A stretch of DNA of 64,000 bases from Curtobacterium luteum (GCF_014646995.1 NZ_BMOI01000005.1:124001-188000), one strand, 5' to 3'. Positions 1-8,584 are shown, counted from the stretch's first letter. Notes: generated from the sequence alone by a model not told the origin. A program made the numbers and translations.

Positions 1-1019
1 AGGTCGATCCGTCCGGTCAGGCGGTCGTCCTGCAGCACGGGCAGCACGTAGTACCCGAACACCCGTTTCGGCGCCGGCGTGTAGATCTCGATGCGGTAGT
101 GGAAGCCGTACATCCGTTCGGCCCGCCGGCGGAACCAGACGACCGGGTCGAACGGGCTGAGCACCGCGTCCGCCGACGTGCTCCGGGGAACCCTGGCGTC
201 CGCGTGCAGCCACGCACGGTCCGTCCACCCGTCGACCCGCACCGGGACGACCTCACCCGCCTCGGTGAGCTCGGCGAGGGCTCGCCCCGTGTCGTCCGCC
301 CGGAGCCGGTAGTAGTCCGCGATGTCCGCGCGCGTGCCGACCCCGAGCGCCCGGGTCGCTCGCCGGACGAGTTCCCGGACGGCGTCGGTGCGGTCCGGTG
401 CGTCGTCGAGGAAGCGGTCCGGCAGCACCTGCTCCGGCAACGCGTAGACCCGCTCGAAGCCGGACCGGCCGGCACTGACGACCTCGCCCCAGCGGAACAT
501 CTGCTCGAGGCCGATCTTGACGTCGCTCCACCCCCACCACGGCCCGCGGCGCACGTTCGACTCGTGCTCGACCGCGCTCGCGGGGGAGGGGCCCTCGGCA
601 CGCAGCAGCGCCCGGAGCTCGTGACGGACCCGCTCCGTGCGGGCGACCTGCTCGACGCGGTTCGGTCGGGCGTCACGCTCGCGGAACGCGTCCATGCGCC
701 ACCGGAACAGCGGGAGGTCGTCGCGTGGGATGAAGGCGGCTTCGTGCGCCCAGTACTCCAGGTACGGGCCGCGTCTGGCTGTGGTGAGCCGGTCGAGCGT
801 GGCCCGGTCGTAGGCGCCGAGCCGGGCGAAGAGCGGGAGGTAGTGGCTGCGCTCGAAGACGTTCACGCTGTCGATCTGCAGCAGGCCGAGCCGGGCGAAC
901 CCGCTGTTCAGCGCCCGCGTCGACACCGCCGGCGCCGGCGCCGAGCCGAAGCCCTGCGCGGCGAGCGCGACCCGTCGAGCCTCGGCGGCGGAGAGCGTGG
1001 TCCTGACCGTGCCCCGACG
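1..1019 (-). CDS. YcaQ/AlkX-type winged-helix DNA glycosylase, C-terminus cut by window edge
   Basis: Translating the minus strand gives a protein beginning around LSAAEARRVALAAQGF, followed by GLLQIDSVNVFERSHYLPLF and later HYRIEIYTPAPKRVFGYY. This is the YcaQ/DUF1006 winged-helix family. The QID triplet matches the QxD catalytic motif of AlkX/YcaQ glycosylases, which remove bulky alkyl and cross-link lesions. The gene runs off the window at base 1, so only the far C-terminus is missing. Oddity: upstream of the conserved N-terminus the frame is closed by TAG at 1020-1022 with no ATG, GTG or TTG between. The first usual start is GTG at 924-926, which would drop the conserved N-terminus. Either a rare start codon or a base error is involved. 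Family call is firm, start is not. Confidence 0.8.
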
Positions 1020-1091
1020 CTACCGATCCCCTCCGACACGCCCTCCCGGGGCCCGTATGCCTGATCCGGAACCTGTCAGGTTGCACATCGC

Positions 1092-1097
1092 TACAGT
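1092..1097 (+). promoter_or_regulatory. -10 box TACAGT, probably leaderless
   Basis: TACAGT lies seven bases before the ATG at 1105, leaving no room for a ribosome binding site. This spacing puts the transcription start at or next to the start codon, as in actinobacterial leaderless mRNAs. No clear -35 box is visible. Confidence 0.5.
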
Positions 1098-1104
1098 GGC
1101 GGGC

Positions 1105-2346
1105 ATGGCCTGGGGCAGCAAGAAGACTCATCCCGATCCCGTCGTCGAGGACTCGGTGCCCACAGGCATGCGGATCGCGGGGGCGTGGTCGTGGCGCGTG
1201 CTCGTCGTGCTCGGCGTGGTGGCGGTGTTCATCTACCTCGTCATGCTGTTCAGCGAGGTGCTCATCCCGTTCCTCATCGGCATCGTGGTGGCGTCGCTGC
1301 TCGTGCCGCTGTCGAACTGGTTGCAGCGGCACCACGTGCCGAAGTGGATCGCGGTGCTCGTCAGCCTCGTCGGTGGGCTCGCCGCCGTGGGCGGGCTGAT
1401 CTGGCTCGTCGTCGACCAGATCGCGGCCGCGCGGCCCTCGCTGCGCGACCGGGCGCTGCAGCAGTACGACTCCGTGCAGCAACTGCTCCAGAACTCCGGG
1501 CTCGACATCAGCGAGAAGGACTTCAACAACTCGCTGAACCAGGCGACGAACTGGCTCCAGGACAACTCCGGGTCGATCCTCTCCGGCGCCGCGAGCGTCG
1601 GCTCGTCGCTGACCCACGTCCTGACCGGGCTCTTCGTCGTCATCTTCACGGTGATCTTCCTGCTCATCGACGGCAAGAACGTCTGGCGCTGGGTCGTCCG
1701 GATCTTCCCGCGCAAGGCCCGCCCGGCGATCGACGGTGCCGGCGTCGCGGGGTGGACGACCCTGACGAGCTTCGTCAAGGTGCAGATCTTCGTCGCGTTC
1801 GTCGACGCGGTCGGCATCGGCATCGGCGCGGCCGCCCTGCAGCTGCCGCTCGTCGTGCCGATCGCCGTGTTCGTCTTCCTCGGCGCGTTCATCCCCGTCG
1901 TGGGTGCGATCGTGACCGGCATCCTCGCCGTCATCGTCGCGCTGCTGTTCAACGGCTGGGGTGCGGCGCTCATCATGCTCGGTGTCGTCCTCGCCGTGCA
2001 GCAGATCGAGGGCCACATCCTGCAGCCGCTCGTGATGGGCAACGCAGTCAAGGTGCACCCCCTGGCGGTCGTCCTCGGCGTCACCGCGGCCTCGGGGCTC
2101 GCGGGCATCGCCGGCGCGTTCTTCGCCGTCCCGCTCATCGCCACCCTGAACTCCATGGTGACGACCATCGCGAGCGGGCGGTGGCGCGGGCTCGACTCCG
2201 ACCACGTGCTCGAGGCGCAGCAGCGCGGCCACGCGGCGAACAAGGAGGAGAAGCGTCGGCGGAAGTGGCGGAAGCGGCACCGTGACGACGTCCCCGAGCC
2301 CGGCAGCGACCAGCAGCCGACCGCGTCGAAGGGCACCGCCGGCTGA
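1105..2346 (+). CDS. AI-2E family transporter (PF01594-type membrane protein)
   Basis: A 413-residue membrane protein with the usual AI-2E transporter layout. A first pair of hydrophobic segments lies at about residues 30-90, then a soluble stretch (about 90-165), then a cluster of membrane segments with PVVGAIVTGILAVIVAL and EGHILQPLVMG, the family's hallmark region. The C-terminus is a highly charged Lys/Arg tail (KEEKRRRKWRKRHR). Members export small molecules or, in some Gram-positives, act as Na+/H+ antiporters; the substrate here cannot be read. ATG 1105 was chosen over in-frame upstream codons because a -10 box sits immediately before it. A 21-base tandem repeat follows the stop codon. 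Confidence 0.85.
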   Translation: MAWGSKKTHPDPVVEDSVPTGMRIAGAWSWRVLVVLGVVAVFIYLVMLFSEVLIPFLIGIVVASLLVPLSNWLQRHHVPKWIAVLVSLVGGLAAVGGLIWLVVDQIAAARPSLRDRALQQYDSVQQLLQNSGLDISEKDFNNSLNQATNWLQDNSGSILSGAASVGSSLTHVLTGLFVVIFTVIFLLIDGKNVWRWVVRIFPRKARPAIDGAGVAGWTTLTSFVKVQIFVAFVDAVGIGIGAAALQLPLVVPIAVFVFLGAFIPVVGAIVTGILAVIVALLFNGWGAALIMLGVVLAVQQIEGHILQPLVMGNAVKVHPLAVVLGVTAASGLAGIAGAFFAVPLIATLNSMVTTIASGRWRGLDSDHVLEAQQRGHAANKEEKRRRKWRKRHRDDVPEPGSDQQPTASKGTAG

Positions 2347-2405
2347 GTCCGCACGCTGCGGGGCGGCGCGTGGCCGTGCCCGCGGCGCGCCCCGGCCCCG
2401 GACGG

Positions 2406-2497
2406 GTCACGAGTCGCCGCGCACGCGTCACGAGTCGCCGCGCACACGTCACGAGTCGCCGCGCACGCGTCACGAGTCGCCGCGCACGCGTCACGAG
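2406..2497 (+). repeat. 21-bp tandem repeat, five units
   Basis: GTCACGAG recurs at 2406, 2427, 2448, 2469 and 2490, exactly 21 bases apart, with GTCGCCGCGCAC between. The fifth unit is partial. It fills the gap between the AI-2E transporter and threonine ammonia-lyase. No spacer diversity, so not CRISPR. A core of CGAGTC followed by CGCGC-C/A-CGCG is shared, in opposite orientation, with the array at 9820. Confidence 0.9.
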
Positions 2498-2533
2498 TTC
2501 GCGGCGACGACCGCGAGCGAGGATGATGGGCAC

Positions 2534-3793
2534 GTGACCGACACCACCGCGCCCCAGCTCCCGACCGCAGCGATCCCCACGCTCGCGGACATCGAGGCCG
2601 CTCGCGCGACCATCGCCGGCGTCGCCCGCGTGACCCCGATGGAGTCGTCCCAGTACCTCGCGGAGCTCCTCGGCTCACCCGTGCACCTCAAGTGCGAGAA
2701 CCTGCAGCGCACCGGCGCGTACAAGGTCCGCGGCGCGTACAACCGCCTCGCCGCGCTCACCCCGGAGCAGCGCGCCAAGGGGGTCGTGGCCGCGAGTGCG
2801 GGCAACCACGCGCAGGGTGTCGCCCTCGCCGCCCGGGAACTCGGGATCCCGGCGACGATCTTCACGCCCGTCGGCGTCGCCCTGCCCAAGCTCCAGGCCA
2901 CGCGGCACTACGGCGCGGACGTCGTCCTCCGCGGGCACTCCGTCGAGGAGGCCCTGAGTGCCGCCAAGGACTTCGCGCACCGGACGGGTGCCGTCTTCAT
3001 CCCGCCGTTCGACCACCCCGCGGTGATCGCCGGCCAGGGCACGCTCGGCCTCGAGATCCTCGACCAGGTGCCGGACGCCGACACGGTGGTCGTGCCGATC
3101 GGCGGCGGCGGCGTCATCGCCGGGATCGCCCTCGCGGTCAAGGGCATCGCCGAGCGGCAGGGACGCCACATCCGCGTGATCGGGGTGCAGGCCGCGAACG
3201 CCGCCGCCTACCCGACGTCGCTCGCGGCCGGGGAACCGGTCACCGTCCAGACCACCCCGACCATCGCCGACGGCATCGCGGTCGCGCGCCCGGGCGACAT
3301 GAACTTCCCGATCATCCGTGACCTCGTCGACGAGGTCGTCACGGTGACCGAGGACGACGTCGCCCGCGCGCTCCTGGTGCTGCTCGAGCGCGCGAAGCTC
3401 GTCGTCGAGGCGGCCGGCGCGGTGGGTGTCGCGGCGATCATGGCCGGCTCGGTGCGCGACGCGGGCAAGACCGTGGTGCTCCTGAGCGGCGGCAACATCG
3501 ACCCGCTCATGATGGAGCGCCTCATCACCCGCGGTCTCGTCGCGGCGTCGCGGTACATCGGCATCCGGATCATGCTCCCGGACCGTCCGGGGCAGCTCGC
3601 GCGGGTGGCGCAGGTCATCTCCGACGCGGGCGCGAACGTGGTCGAGGTGCTCCACACCCGACACGGTCAGGGGCTCGTCATCAACGAGGTCGCGCTCGAC
3701 CTCTCGATCGAGGCCCGGGGTCCCGAGCACGCGCAGGAGGTCCTCGGTCGCCTGCAGGAGGCCGGCTTCCGACCCGAGATGATCGCGCGCTGA
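2534..3793 (+). CDS. ilvA: threonine ammonia-lyase with C-terminal ACT domain
   Basis: Catalyses PLP-dependent deamination of threonine to 2-oxobutanoate, the entry step to isoleucine. The 419-residue protein has the fold type II PLP core. The Schiff-base lysine is K64 in TGAYKVRGAYN, the glycine-rich phosphate loop is IGGGGVIAG near residue 190, and SGGNIDP lies near 320. An ACT domain starts at about residue 340 (RYIGIRIMLPDRPGQLARV). The size and single ACT domain match the short catabolic/biosynthetic form common in Actinobacteria. GTG 2534 gives an N-terminus of normal length; the frame is open upstream through the 21-bp repeat, but an earlier start would add a low-complexity tail. Serine/threonine specificity is not resolved by sequence alone. 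Confidence 0.9.
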   Translation: MTDTTAPQLPTAAIPTLADIEAARATIAGVARVTPMESSQYLAELLGSPVHLKCENLQRTGAYKVRGAYNRLAALTPEQRAKGVVAASAGNHAQGVALAARELGIPATIFTPVGVALPKLQATRHYGADVVLRGHSVEEALSAAKDFAHRTGAVFIPPFDHPAVIAGQGTLGLEILDQVPDADTVVVPIGGGGVIAGIALAVKGIAERQGRHIRVIGVQAANAAAYPTSLAAGEPVTVQTTPTIADGIAVARPGDMNFPIIRDLVDEVVTVTEDDVARALLVLLERAKLVVEAAGAVGVAAIMAGSVRDAGKTVVLLSGGNIDPLMMERLITRGLVAASRYIGIRIMLPDRPGQLARVAQVISDAGANVVEVLHTRHGQGLVINEVALDLSIEARGPEHAQEVLGRLQEAGFRPEMIAR

Positions 3794-3952
3794 GGCACCG
3801 GGGGCGCGCCCGCGGCGAGGGCACGCCCGCGGCGTCAGGTGACGTCGCGTCAGCCGACCGCTCCGTCAGCAGACCGCACGGGTCCGGGTCCGCTCCGTCA
3901 GGGTTCCGTTCGCGACGGCGACGCCGGCCGGGAGGCGCGTGAGGCTGCCGTC

Positions 3953-4444
3953 ATGACCCTCACGTCGATCCTCCCCACGCTCCGCGCTTCGCTTCCCGAT
4001 CCGCTCGACCCGACCGTGTGGCCCGCAGCCACCGCCGCGACGGTCGACGACGTGACCGTGCGGGCGGTGTCGATGCAGCGGCTCGCGGCCGTCGCGGGGA
4101 CGCCCTGCGTGCACACCGCCGAGGAGGCCCCGCCGCGGTACCGCCCGCGCGACTGGCAGCCGCGAACGGTGTGCGTGACCGTCGCTGCCGTGACGCGCGT
4201 CCGACGCCCGTGGGGCGTGCTCCTCGTCGAGCTCGACGCCGTGCTGCCCGACTGCGCGGTGCTGACCGAGGCCCGGCTGATCGGTCGCCCGTCGGTGGCG
4301 GCCTCCGCGGCCGTCACGGTGACCACGAACCCGACCGGCACCGCGGGCGTGGACGCGGTGCTCCCGGCGGACGTCGCGGTCGGCGACCTGGTGTGCTTCC
4401 CGTGCCGCCGCGCGCTGGCGCACCGGGATGTCGTCGCGCGCTGA
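3953..4444 (+). CDS. hypothetical protein, 163 aa
   Basis: I do not recognise this protein. It is 163 residues, starts at ATG 3953, is soluble by composition and has no signal peptide or obvious catalytic motif. Near the C-terminus is VGDLVCFPCRRALAHRD; the CxxC there could bind metal or be structural. It lies between ilvA (same strand) and greA (converging) and has no clear operon partner. G+C at third positions is as in neighbours, supporting that it is coding. Confidence 0.6.
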   Translation: MTLTSILPTLRASLPDPLDPTVWPAATAATVDDVTVRAVSMQRLAAVAGTPCVHTAEEAPPRYRPRDWQPRTVCVTVAAVTRVRRPWGVLLVELDAVLPDCAVLTEARLIGRPSVAASAAVTVTTNPTGTAGVDAVLPADVAVGDLVCFPCRRALAHRDVVAR

Positions 4445-4461
4445 ACTCGACCGGCGCCGTG

Positions 4462-4522
4462 GAACCACGAAACCGACGTGGGACCTGGGCGCTGGCCCGG
4501 TTCGACGTCGGTTTCGTGGTTC
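4462..4522. terminator. palindrome between converging genes (18-bp perfect arms)
   Basis: GAACCACGAAACCGACGT at 4462-4479 is mirrored exactly by the complementary strand of 4505-4522, with a 25-base loop. It lies between the 3' ends of the hypothetical gene (4444) and greA (4563). No U-run follows. Best read as a bidirectional, factor-assisted terminator; related in theme to the elements at 11643 and 22070. Confidence 0.7.
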
Positions 4523-4562
4523 GACCCGCGCGACACGTCCGCGGGGTCGGTGTGACGAGCGC

Positions 4563-5051
4563 CTACGGCTCGTAGCGCTCGACCTTCGTGACCTCGACGG
4601 CGATCTCCTTGCCGTTCGGGGCGGTGTAGCTCGTCTTCTCACCGGCGCGCAGCCCGAGGATGGCGGCACCGACCGGGCTGACCGGGCTGTAGACCGTGAG
4701 GTCCGAGCCCTCGCCGACGATCTCGCGGTTGCCGACGAGGAACGTCGACTCGTCGCCGGCGATCACGGCCGTGACGACCGTGCCGGGCTCGGCGGTGCCG
4801 TCGAAGTCGGCCTCGCCCACCGTGGCGTGCTTGAGGAGCTCCGTCAGCTGGCGGATGCGGGCCTCGATCTTGCCCTGCTCTTCCTTCGCGGCGTGGTAGC
4901 CGCCGTTCTCCTTGAGGTCGCCCTCTTCACGCGCCGCCTCGATGCGGTCCGCGATCTCCTTCCGGGCCGGACCGGACAGCTGCTCGAGCTCCGCCTGGAG
5001 GCGGTCGTGTGCCTCCTGGGTCAACCAGGTGCCCTGGGTGTCGTTGCTCAT
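4563..5051 (-). CDS. greA: transcription elongation factor GreA
   Basis: GreA enters the secondary channel of RNA polymerase and triggers cleavage of backtracked RNA. The protein is 162 residues, close to the family's usual 155-165. Residues 8-80 form the N-terminal coiled coil. The tip carries EEGDLKENGGYHAAKEE, with acidic tip residues D45 and E48 corresponding to those that coordinate the catalytic Mg2+. Residues from about 85 form the FKBP-like C-terminal domain (SPVSPVGAAILGLRAGE). It is followed downstream by the palindrome at 4462 and preceded by the DUF4307 gene on the same strand with a 67-base gap, a pairing typical of Microbacteriaceae. Confidence 0.97.
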   Translation of the reverse strand: MSNDTQGTWLTQEAHDRLQAELEQLSGPARKEIADRIEAAREEGDLKENGGYHAAKEEQGKIEARIRQLTELLKHATVGEADFDGTAEPGTVVTAVIAGDESTFLVGNREIVGEGSDLTVYSPVSPVGAAILGLRAGEKTSYTAPNGKEIAVEVTKVERYEP

Positions 5052-5118
5052 CGTGATCCCTTCGACAAAGAGCGAGACCGGCCGGTGTGGCCGGTCTCGC
5101 TCTGCGGATCACAGCAGT

Positions 5119-5607
5119 CTAGGGAACCCAGCAGTCGTGGATCAAGCCGGTCACGCCGCGCGTCGTCGTCCGAACCTCGGTCGACACGGTGCGCGAGCGC
5201 TGCTCCACGGCGGGGAGGTCGATGACCTTCCACCCGACGATCGTGTACGACTTGTCGAGCACCTGCACGGCGCACTCCGCCCGGGTGCCGGGGTCGACGG
5301 ACACCTGGCTGCGCACGACGGTGGCGTGGTCGGAGAGCACCTGGTACCCGATGTCGTCGGTGTCCAGCCCGTGGTCGGTCTGCCCCGGCCCCGCCCACAC
5401 GACCCAGACACCGAAGGTCACGACGATCGCGACCGCGGCGAGGATCGCCAGCAACCGACCCCGTCGCGCCCGTGACGGCGTGCGGCCGTACCGGTCGTCG
5501 AGCGCCGCGGTCGCGGTGGCCGCGGCGGGTGCCGGCGTGGCGGGGTGCTGCTGATCGGACAGTTCGGGGCTCCCGGGGTGATTATCCTGATCTCCAGGGT
5601 AGTTCAC
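5119..5607 (-). CDS. DUF4307 family membrane protein
   Basis: A 162-residue single-pass protein: a proline/alanine-rich cytoplasmic N-terminus, the motif LDDRYGRTPSRARRGR, one membrane segment (LLAILAAVAIVVTFGVWVVWAG, given here only in position: about residues 55-75), then an extracytoplasmic domain ending in DCWVP. This is the actinobacterial DUF4307 family, of unknown function, regularly found beside greA and mca. The start is uncertain: GTG at 5605-5607 is the only normal codon giving the full N-terminus, and the next in-frame candidates are CTG codons. It is transcribed divergently from mca, whose start lies 54 bases away. Confidence 0.7.
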   Translation of the reverse strand: MNYPGDQDNHPGSPELSDQQHPATPAPAAATATAALDDRYGRTPSRARRGRLLAILAAVAIVVTFGVWVVWAGPGQTDHGLDTDDIGYQVLSDHATVVRSQVSVDPGTRAECAVQVLDKSYTIVGWKVIDLPAVEQRSRTVSTEVRTTTRGVTGLIHDCWVP

Positions 5608-5661
5608 GCCTGGCTGTGCGCCGCCCGCGTCCGCGCCCGCTCCGACCGCGAGGAACCTCCC

Positions 5662-6546
5662 GTGCCGTACCGTCTGCTCGCCGTCCACGCCCATCCCGAC
5701 GACGAGTCGAGCAAGGGCGCGGCGACCGCGGCGAAGTACGTGGCCGAGGGCCACCAGGTCCTCGTCGTGTCCTGCACGGGCGGCGAGGCCGGCGACATCC
5801 TCAACGACCAGCTCGGCGAGCCGGCGACCACGCGGGCGCACCGCGACATGGCCGGGTACCGCCGGACCGAGATGGCCGCGGCGCAGCAGGCACTCGGGAT
5901 CGACCACGTCTGGCTCGGCTACCACGACTCGGGTCTGCCCGAGGAGGGCGAGACCGTCCGTCCCGGCACCTTCTCCACGGTGCCGCTCGAGTTCTCCACC
6001 GAGGCACTCGTCCGCGTCGTCCGGCGTTTCCGGCCGCACGTGCTCGTCACGTACGACGAGAACGGCGGCTACCCGCACCCGGACCACATCCGGACGCACG
6101 AGGTCTCCGTGCAGGCCTGGCGCGACGCCGCCGACCCGACGAAGTACCCCGAGGCGGGGGAGCCGTGGTCGATCGCGAAGCTCTACTACGAGCGCACGCT
6201 GAACCCGCGCCGCTTCACCGCGATCTACGAGGCGATGGTCGAGCGCGACCCGGACAGCCCCGGCGTCGAGCAGCTCCGCGAGTGGGTCGAGCGGTTCGCC
6301 GACCGGCCGGACCTCGCGACGACGCACGTCGACGTCCGGGGCCACTTCGAGGCCCGTGACGCCGCGCTCCACGCGCACGCGAGCCAGGTGCCGCCGGATA
6401 GTTTCTTCTTCTCCTGGCCGAACGACCTCCTCGCGACGGTGTGGCCGACCGAGGACTACCAGCTCGTCGAGGCCCGCGTGCCGACGTCGACGCCGGAGTC
6501 CGACCTCTTCGCGGGGATCCCGGCAGACGAGGACACCACCGCGTGA
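5662..6546 (+). CDS. mca: mycothiol S-conjugate amidase Mca
   Basis: Mca hydrolyses mycothiol S-conjugates to a mercapturic acid (exported) and GlcN-Ins, detoxifying electrophiles in the cytoplasm. It belongs to the LmbE/PIG-L zinc deacetylase family. The 294-residue protein has AHPDDESSKGAA near the N-terminus, giving zinc ligands H11 and D14, and HPDHIRTH giving H142. The CTGGEAGDILN segment fits Mca rather than MshB. GTG 5662 was chosen because AGGAA precedes it and the conserved VPYRLLAVHAHPDD begins there. The stop overlaps the start of the next gene by four bases (GTGA). An Mca gene implies a mycothiol-producing actinobacterium. Confidence 0.9.
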   Translation: MPYRLLAVHAHPDDESSKGAATAAKYVAEGHQVLVVSCTGGEAGDILNDQLGEPATTRAHRDMAGYRRTEMAAAQQALGIDHVWLGYHDSGLPEEGETVRPGTFSTVPLEFSTEALVRVVRRFRPHVLVTYDENGGYPHPDHIRTHEVSVQAWRDAADPTKYPEAGEPWSIAKLYYERTLNPRRFTAIYEAMVERDPDSPGVEQLREWVERFADRPDLATTHVDVRGHFEARDAALHAHASQVPPDSFFFSWPNDLLATVWPTEDYQLVEARVPTSTPESDLFAGIPADEDTTA

Positions 6547-6845
6547 GCACCACCTGGGCGGCACTCGCCGCCGCCACCCCCAGCCCGAGCCCGACCTCGA
6601 CCGTCCCGGACGTCGACGTCACCCCGGGCGTCGCCGGCTTCATCGCGATCGCGGTCGTCGCGGTCGTGACGATCCTGCTCGTCATCGACATGACGCGGCG
6701 CATCCGTCGGACGCGCTACCGGGCGGAGATCCGGGAGCGGCTCGAGGCCGAGGCGGGTGCGGAAGGCGCCGCGACCGACGAGCCGGAGCGGCGTGCCGCC
6801 GAGGACGGCCGTGCGGACGTCGGCGACGACACGGAACGCGGGTAG
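6543..6845 (+). CDS. small single-pass membrane protein, 100 aa
   Basis: Begins at GTG 6543, overlapping the mca stop by four bases, so its translation is probably coupled to mca. About 30 Ala/Pro/Ser/Thr-rich residues (TPSPSPTSTVP) come first, then one membrane segment (AGFIAIAVVAVVTILLVI), then a basic stretch RRIRRTRYRAEIRERL and an acidic tail. The arrangement suggests outside N-terminus and cytoplasmic C-terminus. Function unknown; membrane placement beside mca could mean a role in handling exported conjugates, but that is guesswork from position. Confidence 0.7.
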   Translation: MSTTWAALAAATPSPSPTSTVPDVDVTPGVAGFIAIAVVAVVTILLVIDMTRRIRRTRYRAEIRERLEAEAGAEGAATDEPERRAAEDGRADVGDDTERG

Positions 6846-6892
6846 CCGCGACCGACGTGCGGCCGGGCGCGGCCCGCTCAGCGGTGTCGCGC

Positions 6893-7600
6893 TCAGCGCA
6901 CCGGGTCGAGCGCCACGATGAGCACGCCCACCCACTGCGCCGCGAACGCGACGACCGTGAAGGCGTGGAAGACCTCGTGGAACCCGAAGATCGTCGGCGA
7001 CGGGTTCGGGCGCTTGAAGGCGTAGACCAGCGCGCCGAGGATGTACGCCACACCGCCCGACAGGATGAGGACGGTCATCGGGATGCTCGCCGCGAAGAAC
7101 TGGGGGAGCAGGCCGAGCGCCGCGCACCCCAGCACGAGGTAGATCGGCACGTAGAGCCACCGCGGTGCTCCGATCCAGAGGACGCGGAACGCGATACCGA
7201 GCGCGGCACCCGACCACATCACCCAGAGCACCACGTCCATGAGCGTGTGCGGCAGGGCGCAGATCGCGATGGGCGTGTAGGTGCCCGCGATGAGCAGCAG
7301 GATGTTCGTGTGGTCGATCCGCTTGAGGATCTTCTTCACCGTCGGCCCCCACGGGAACCGGTGGTACGTCGCCGAGACGCCGAACATGAGCAGCGAGCTC
7401 GCCATGAACACCGCGCTGCCGGCCTTCGCCGCCGGTGAGGCCGCCAGGCACACGAGCACGACGCCCATCGCGATCGCGAACGGGAACGTGCCGAGGTGGA
7501 TCCAGCCGCGCCAGGCAGGGCGAGGAGGTTCGGTCGCGGTCGACGCCTCTTCGGTGAAGGGGACGTGCGGGAGGGTCCCGGTGTCGTTCGTGGCCTGCAT
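6893..7600 (-). CDS. trhA: hemolysin III / TrhA family membrane protein
   Basis: A 235-residue PAQR-family protein with seven predicted membrane segments. Family signatures are visible: SATYHRF in the second helix, KRIDHTNILLLIAGTYTP in the middle, and a final FHEVFHAF. The conserved histidines are those thought to bind a metal. Bacterial members influence membrane fluidity, and true hemolytic activity is not implied. The start is the ATG at 7598-7600. The gene is divergent from the cis-prenyl transferase gene, a neighbourhood conserved across Actinobacteria. Confidence 0.88.
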   Translation of the reverse strand: MQATNDTGTLPHVPFTEEASTATEPPRPAWRGWIHLGTFPFAIAMGVVLVCLAASPAAKAGSAVFMASSLLMFGVSATYHRFPWGPTVKKILKRIDHTNILLLIAGTYTPIAICALPHTLMDVVLWVMWSGAALGIAFRVLWIGAPRWLYVPIYLVLGCAALGLLPQFFAASIPMTVLILSGGVAYILGALVYAFKRPNPSPTIFGFHEVFHAFTVVAFAAQWVGVLIVALDPVR

Positions 7601-7675
7601 GGGGCGACAGTAGGGCCCCAGTCCGAACGTCCGCCGAACACGCTCGCGTCCTGCGGGTCCGCAGGCGTGGTGCAC

Positions 7676-7681
7676 TACAGT
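7676..7681 (+). promoter_or_regulatory. -10 box TACAGT before uppS, probably leaderless
   Basis: TACAGT ends six bases before GTG 7688 and no Shine-Dalgarno fits in the gap. The pattern repeats at several other genes in the window. Confidence 0.5.
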
Positions 7682-7687
7682 CGTCCC

Positions 7688-8473
7688 GTGGCGAGCAGGG
7701 TGGGACCGACGGGACGGGGCATCCTCTACCGCGCCTACCAGCGTCGCATCCGGAAACAGATCGACGGTGCGTCGATGCCGAAGCACGTCGCCATGATCGT
7801 CGACGGCAACCGTCGGTGGGCGAAGCAGCTCGGCCTCGAGACCGCGGCCCACGGACACCGGGCCGGCGCCGCGAAGATCCCCGAGTTCCTCGACTGGTGC
7901 GACGAGCTCGGCATCGAGGTCGTGACGCTCTACCTGCTTTCCTCCGACAACCTCACCGGCCGCGGCGGACAGGAGCTCGACGAACTCGTCGGGATCATCG
8001 CCGAGCTCGCCGGGGTGCTCGCCGACCACCGGGACTGGCGGGTGCAGCACGTCGGGTCGAACGAGGGGCTCCCCGCGTCGCTCGTGGACGCGCTGGCGGC
8101 CGCCGAGCAGCGCACCGCTGACCACACCGGGCTGCACGTGAACCTCGCCGTCGGGTACGGAGGACGTCGGGAGATCGCCGACGCCATGCGCAGCATCGTG
8201 CGGGCCCACGGCGAGGGCGGCGGGACGCTCGACACCCTGGCCGAGGTCCTCACGCCCGAGCTCATCGGCGACCACCTCTACACGCAGGGGCAGCCCGATC
8301 CGGACCTCGTCATCCGGACCTCGGGCGAGCAACGGCTCTCGGACTTCATGCTCTGGCAGAGCGCGCACAGCGAGTTCTACTTCGTGGAGGCGTTCTACCC
8401 GGACCTCCGCGAGGTCGACTTCCTCCGCGCCGTGCGCGACTTCGGTCTGCGGTCGCGGCGGTTCGGCGGCTGA
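7688..8473 (+). CDS. uppS: isoprenyl transferase (cis-prenyl diphosphate synthase)
   Basis: Adds isopentenyl units in cis to make the polyprenyl diphosphate carrier for cell-wall sugars. The 261-residue protein contains HVAMIVDGNRRWAKQLG with the catalytic aspartate D39, the conserved LYLLSSDNL segment, and the C-terminal RTSGEQRLSDFMLWQSAHSE region that binds IPP. The chain length of the product (C50 decaprenyl or C55) cannot be told from sequence. GTG 7688 was chosen because of the -10 box immediately upstream and the conserved N-terminal basic helix (YRAYQRRIRKQI). Confidence 0.93.
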   Translation: MASRVGPTGRGILYRAYQRRIRKQIDGASMPKHVAMIVDGNRRWAKQLGLETAAHGHRAGAAKIPEFLDWCDELGIEVVTLYLLSSDNLTGRGGQELDELVGIIAELAGVLADHRDWRVQHVGSNEGLPASLVDALAAAEQRTADHTGLHVNLAVGYGGRREIADAMRSIVRAHGEGGGTLDTLAEVLTPELIGDHLYTQGQPDPDLVIRTSGEQRLSDFMLWQSAHSEFYFVEAFYPDLREVDFLRAVRDFGLRSRRFGG

Positions 8474-8578
8474 TCGTCCGGCGCCGGTCCGTAGCAGGGC
8501 AGCCGTGTCCGCCGCTGCGCGCGGCGCCGGCCTCGTTGCGCGCAACGGATCGGGTTCGGTCCCGTCGCGACCGTCCCA

Positions 8579-8584
8579 GTAGAC
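8579..8584 (+). promoter_or_regulatory. -10 box TAGACT
   Basis: TAGACT lies 35 bases before GTG 8620. The leader in between carries GGAAGG about 10 bases upstream of the start, so this gene, unlike its neighbours, has a conventional leader. Confidence 0.4.

Noticed and set aside
99..1064. Plus-strand open frame over the first gene
   Set aside because: Composition is a reverse shadow; the minus strand gives a recognisable YcaQ protein with QxD motif.
2406..2497. Possible CRISPR array
   Set aside because: Unit of 21 bases repeats with no variable spacers; same for the array at 9820.
2282..2533. Upstream extension of ilvA through the tandem repeat
   Set aside because: Would add repeated Arg/His/Glu/Ser/Pro heptads and overlap the AI-2E gene's end; the GTG at 2534 gives the family's usual N-terminus.
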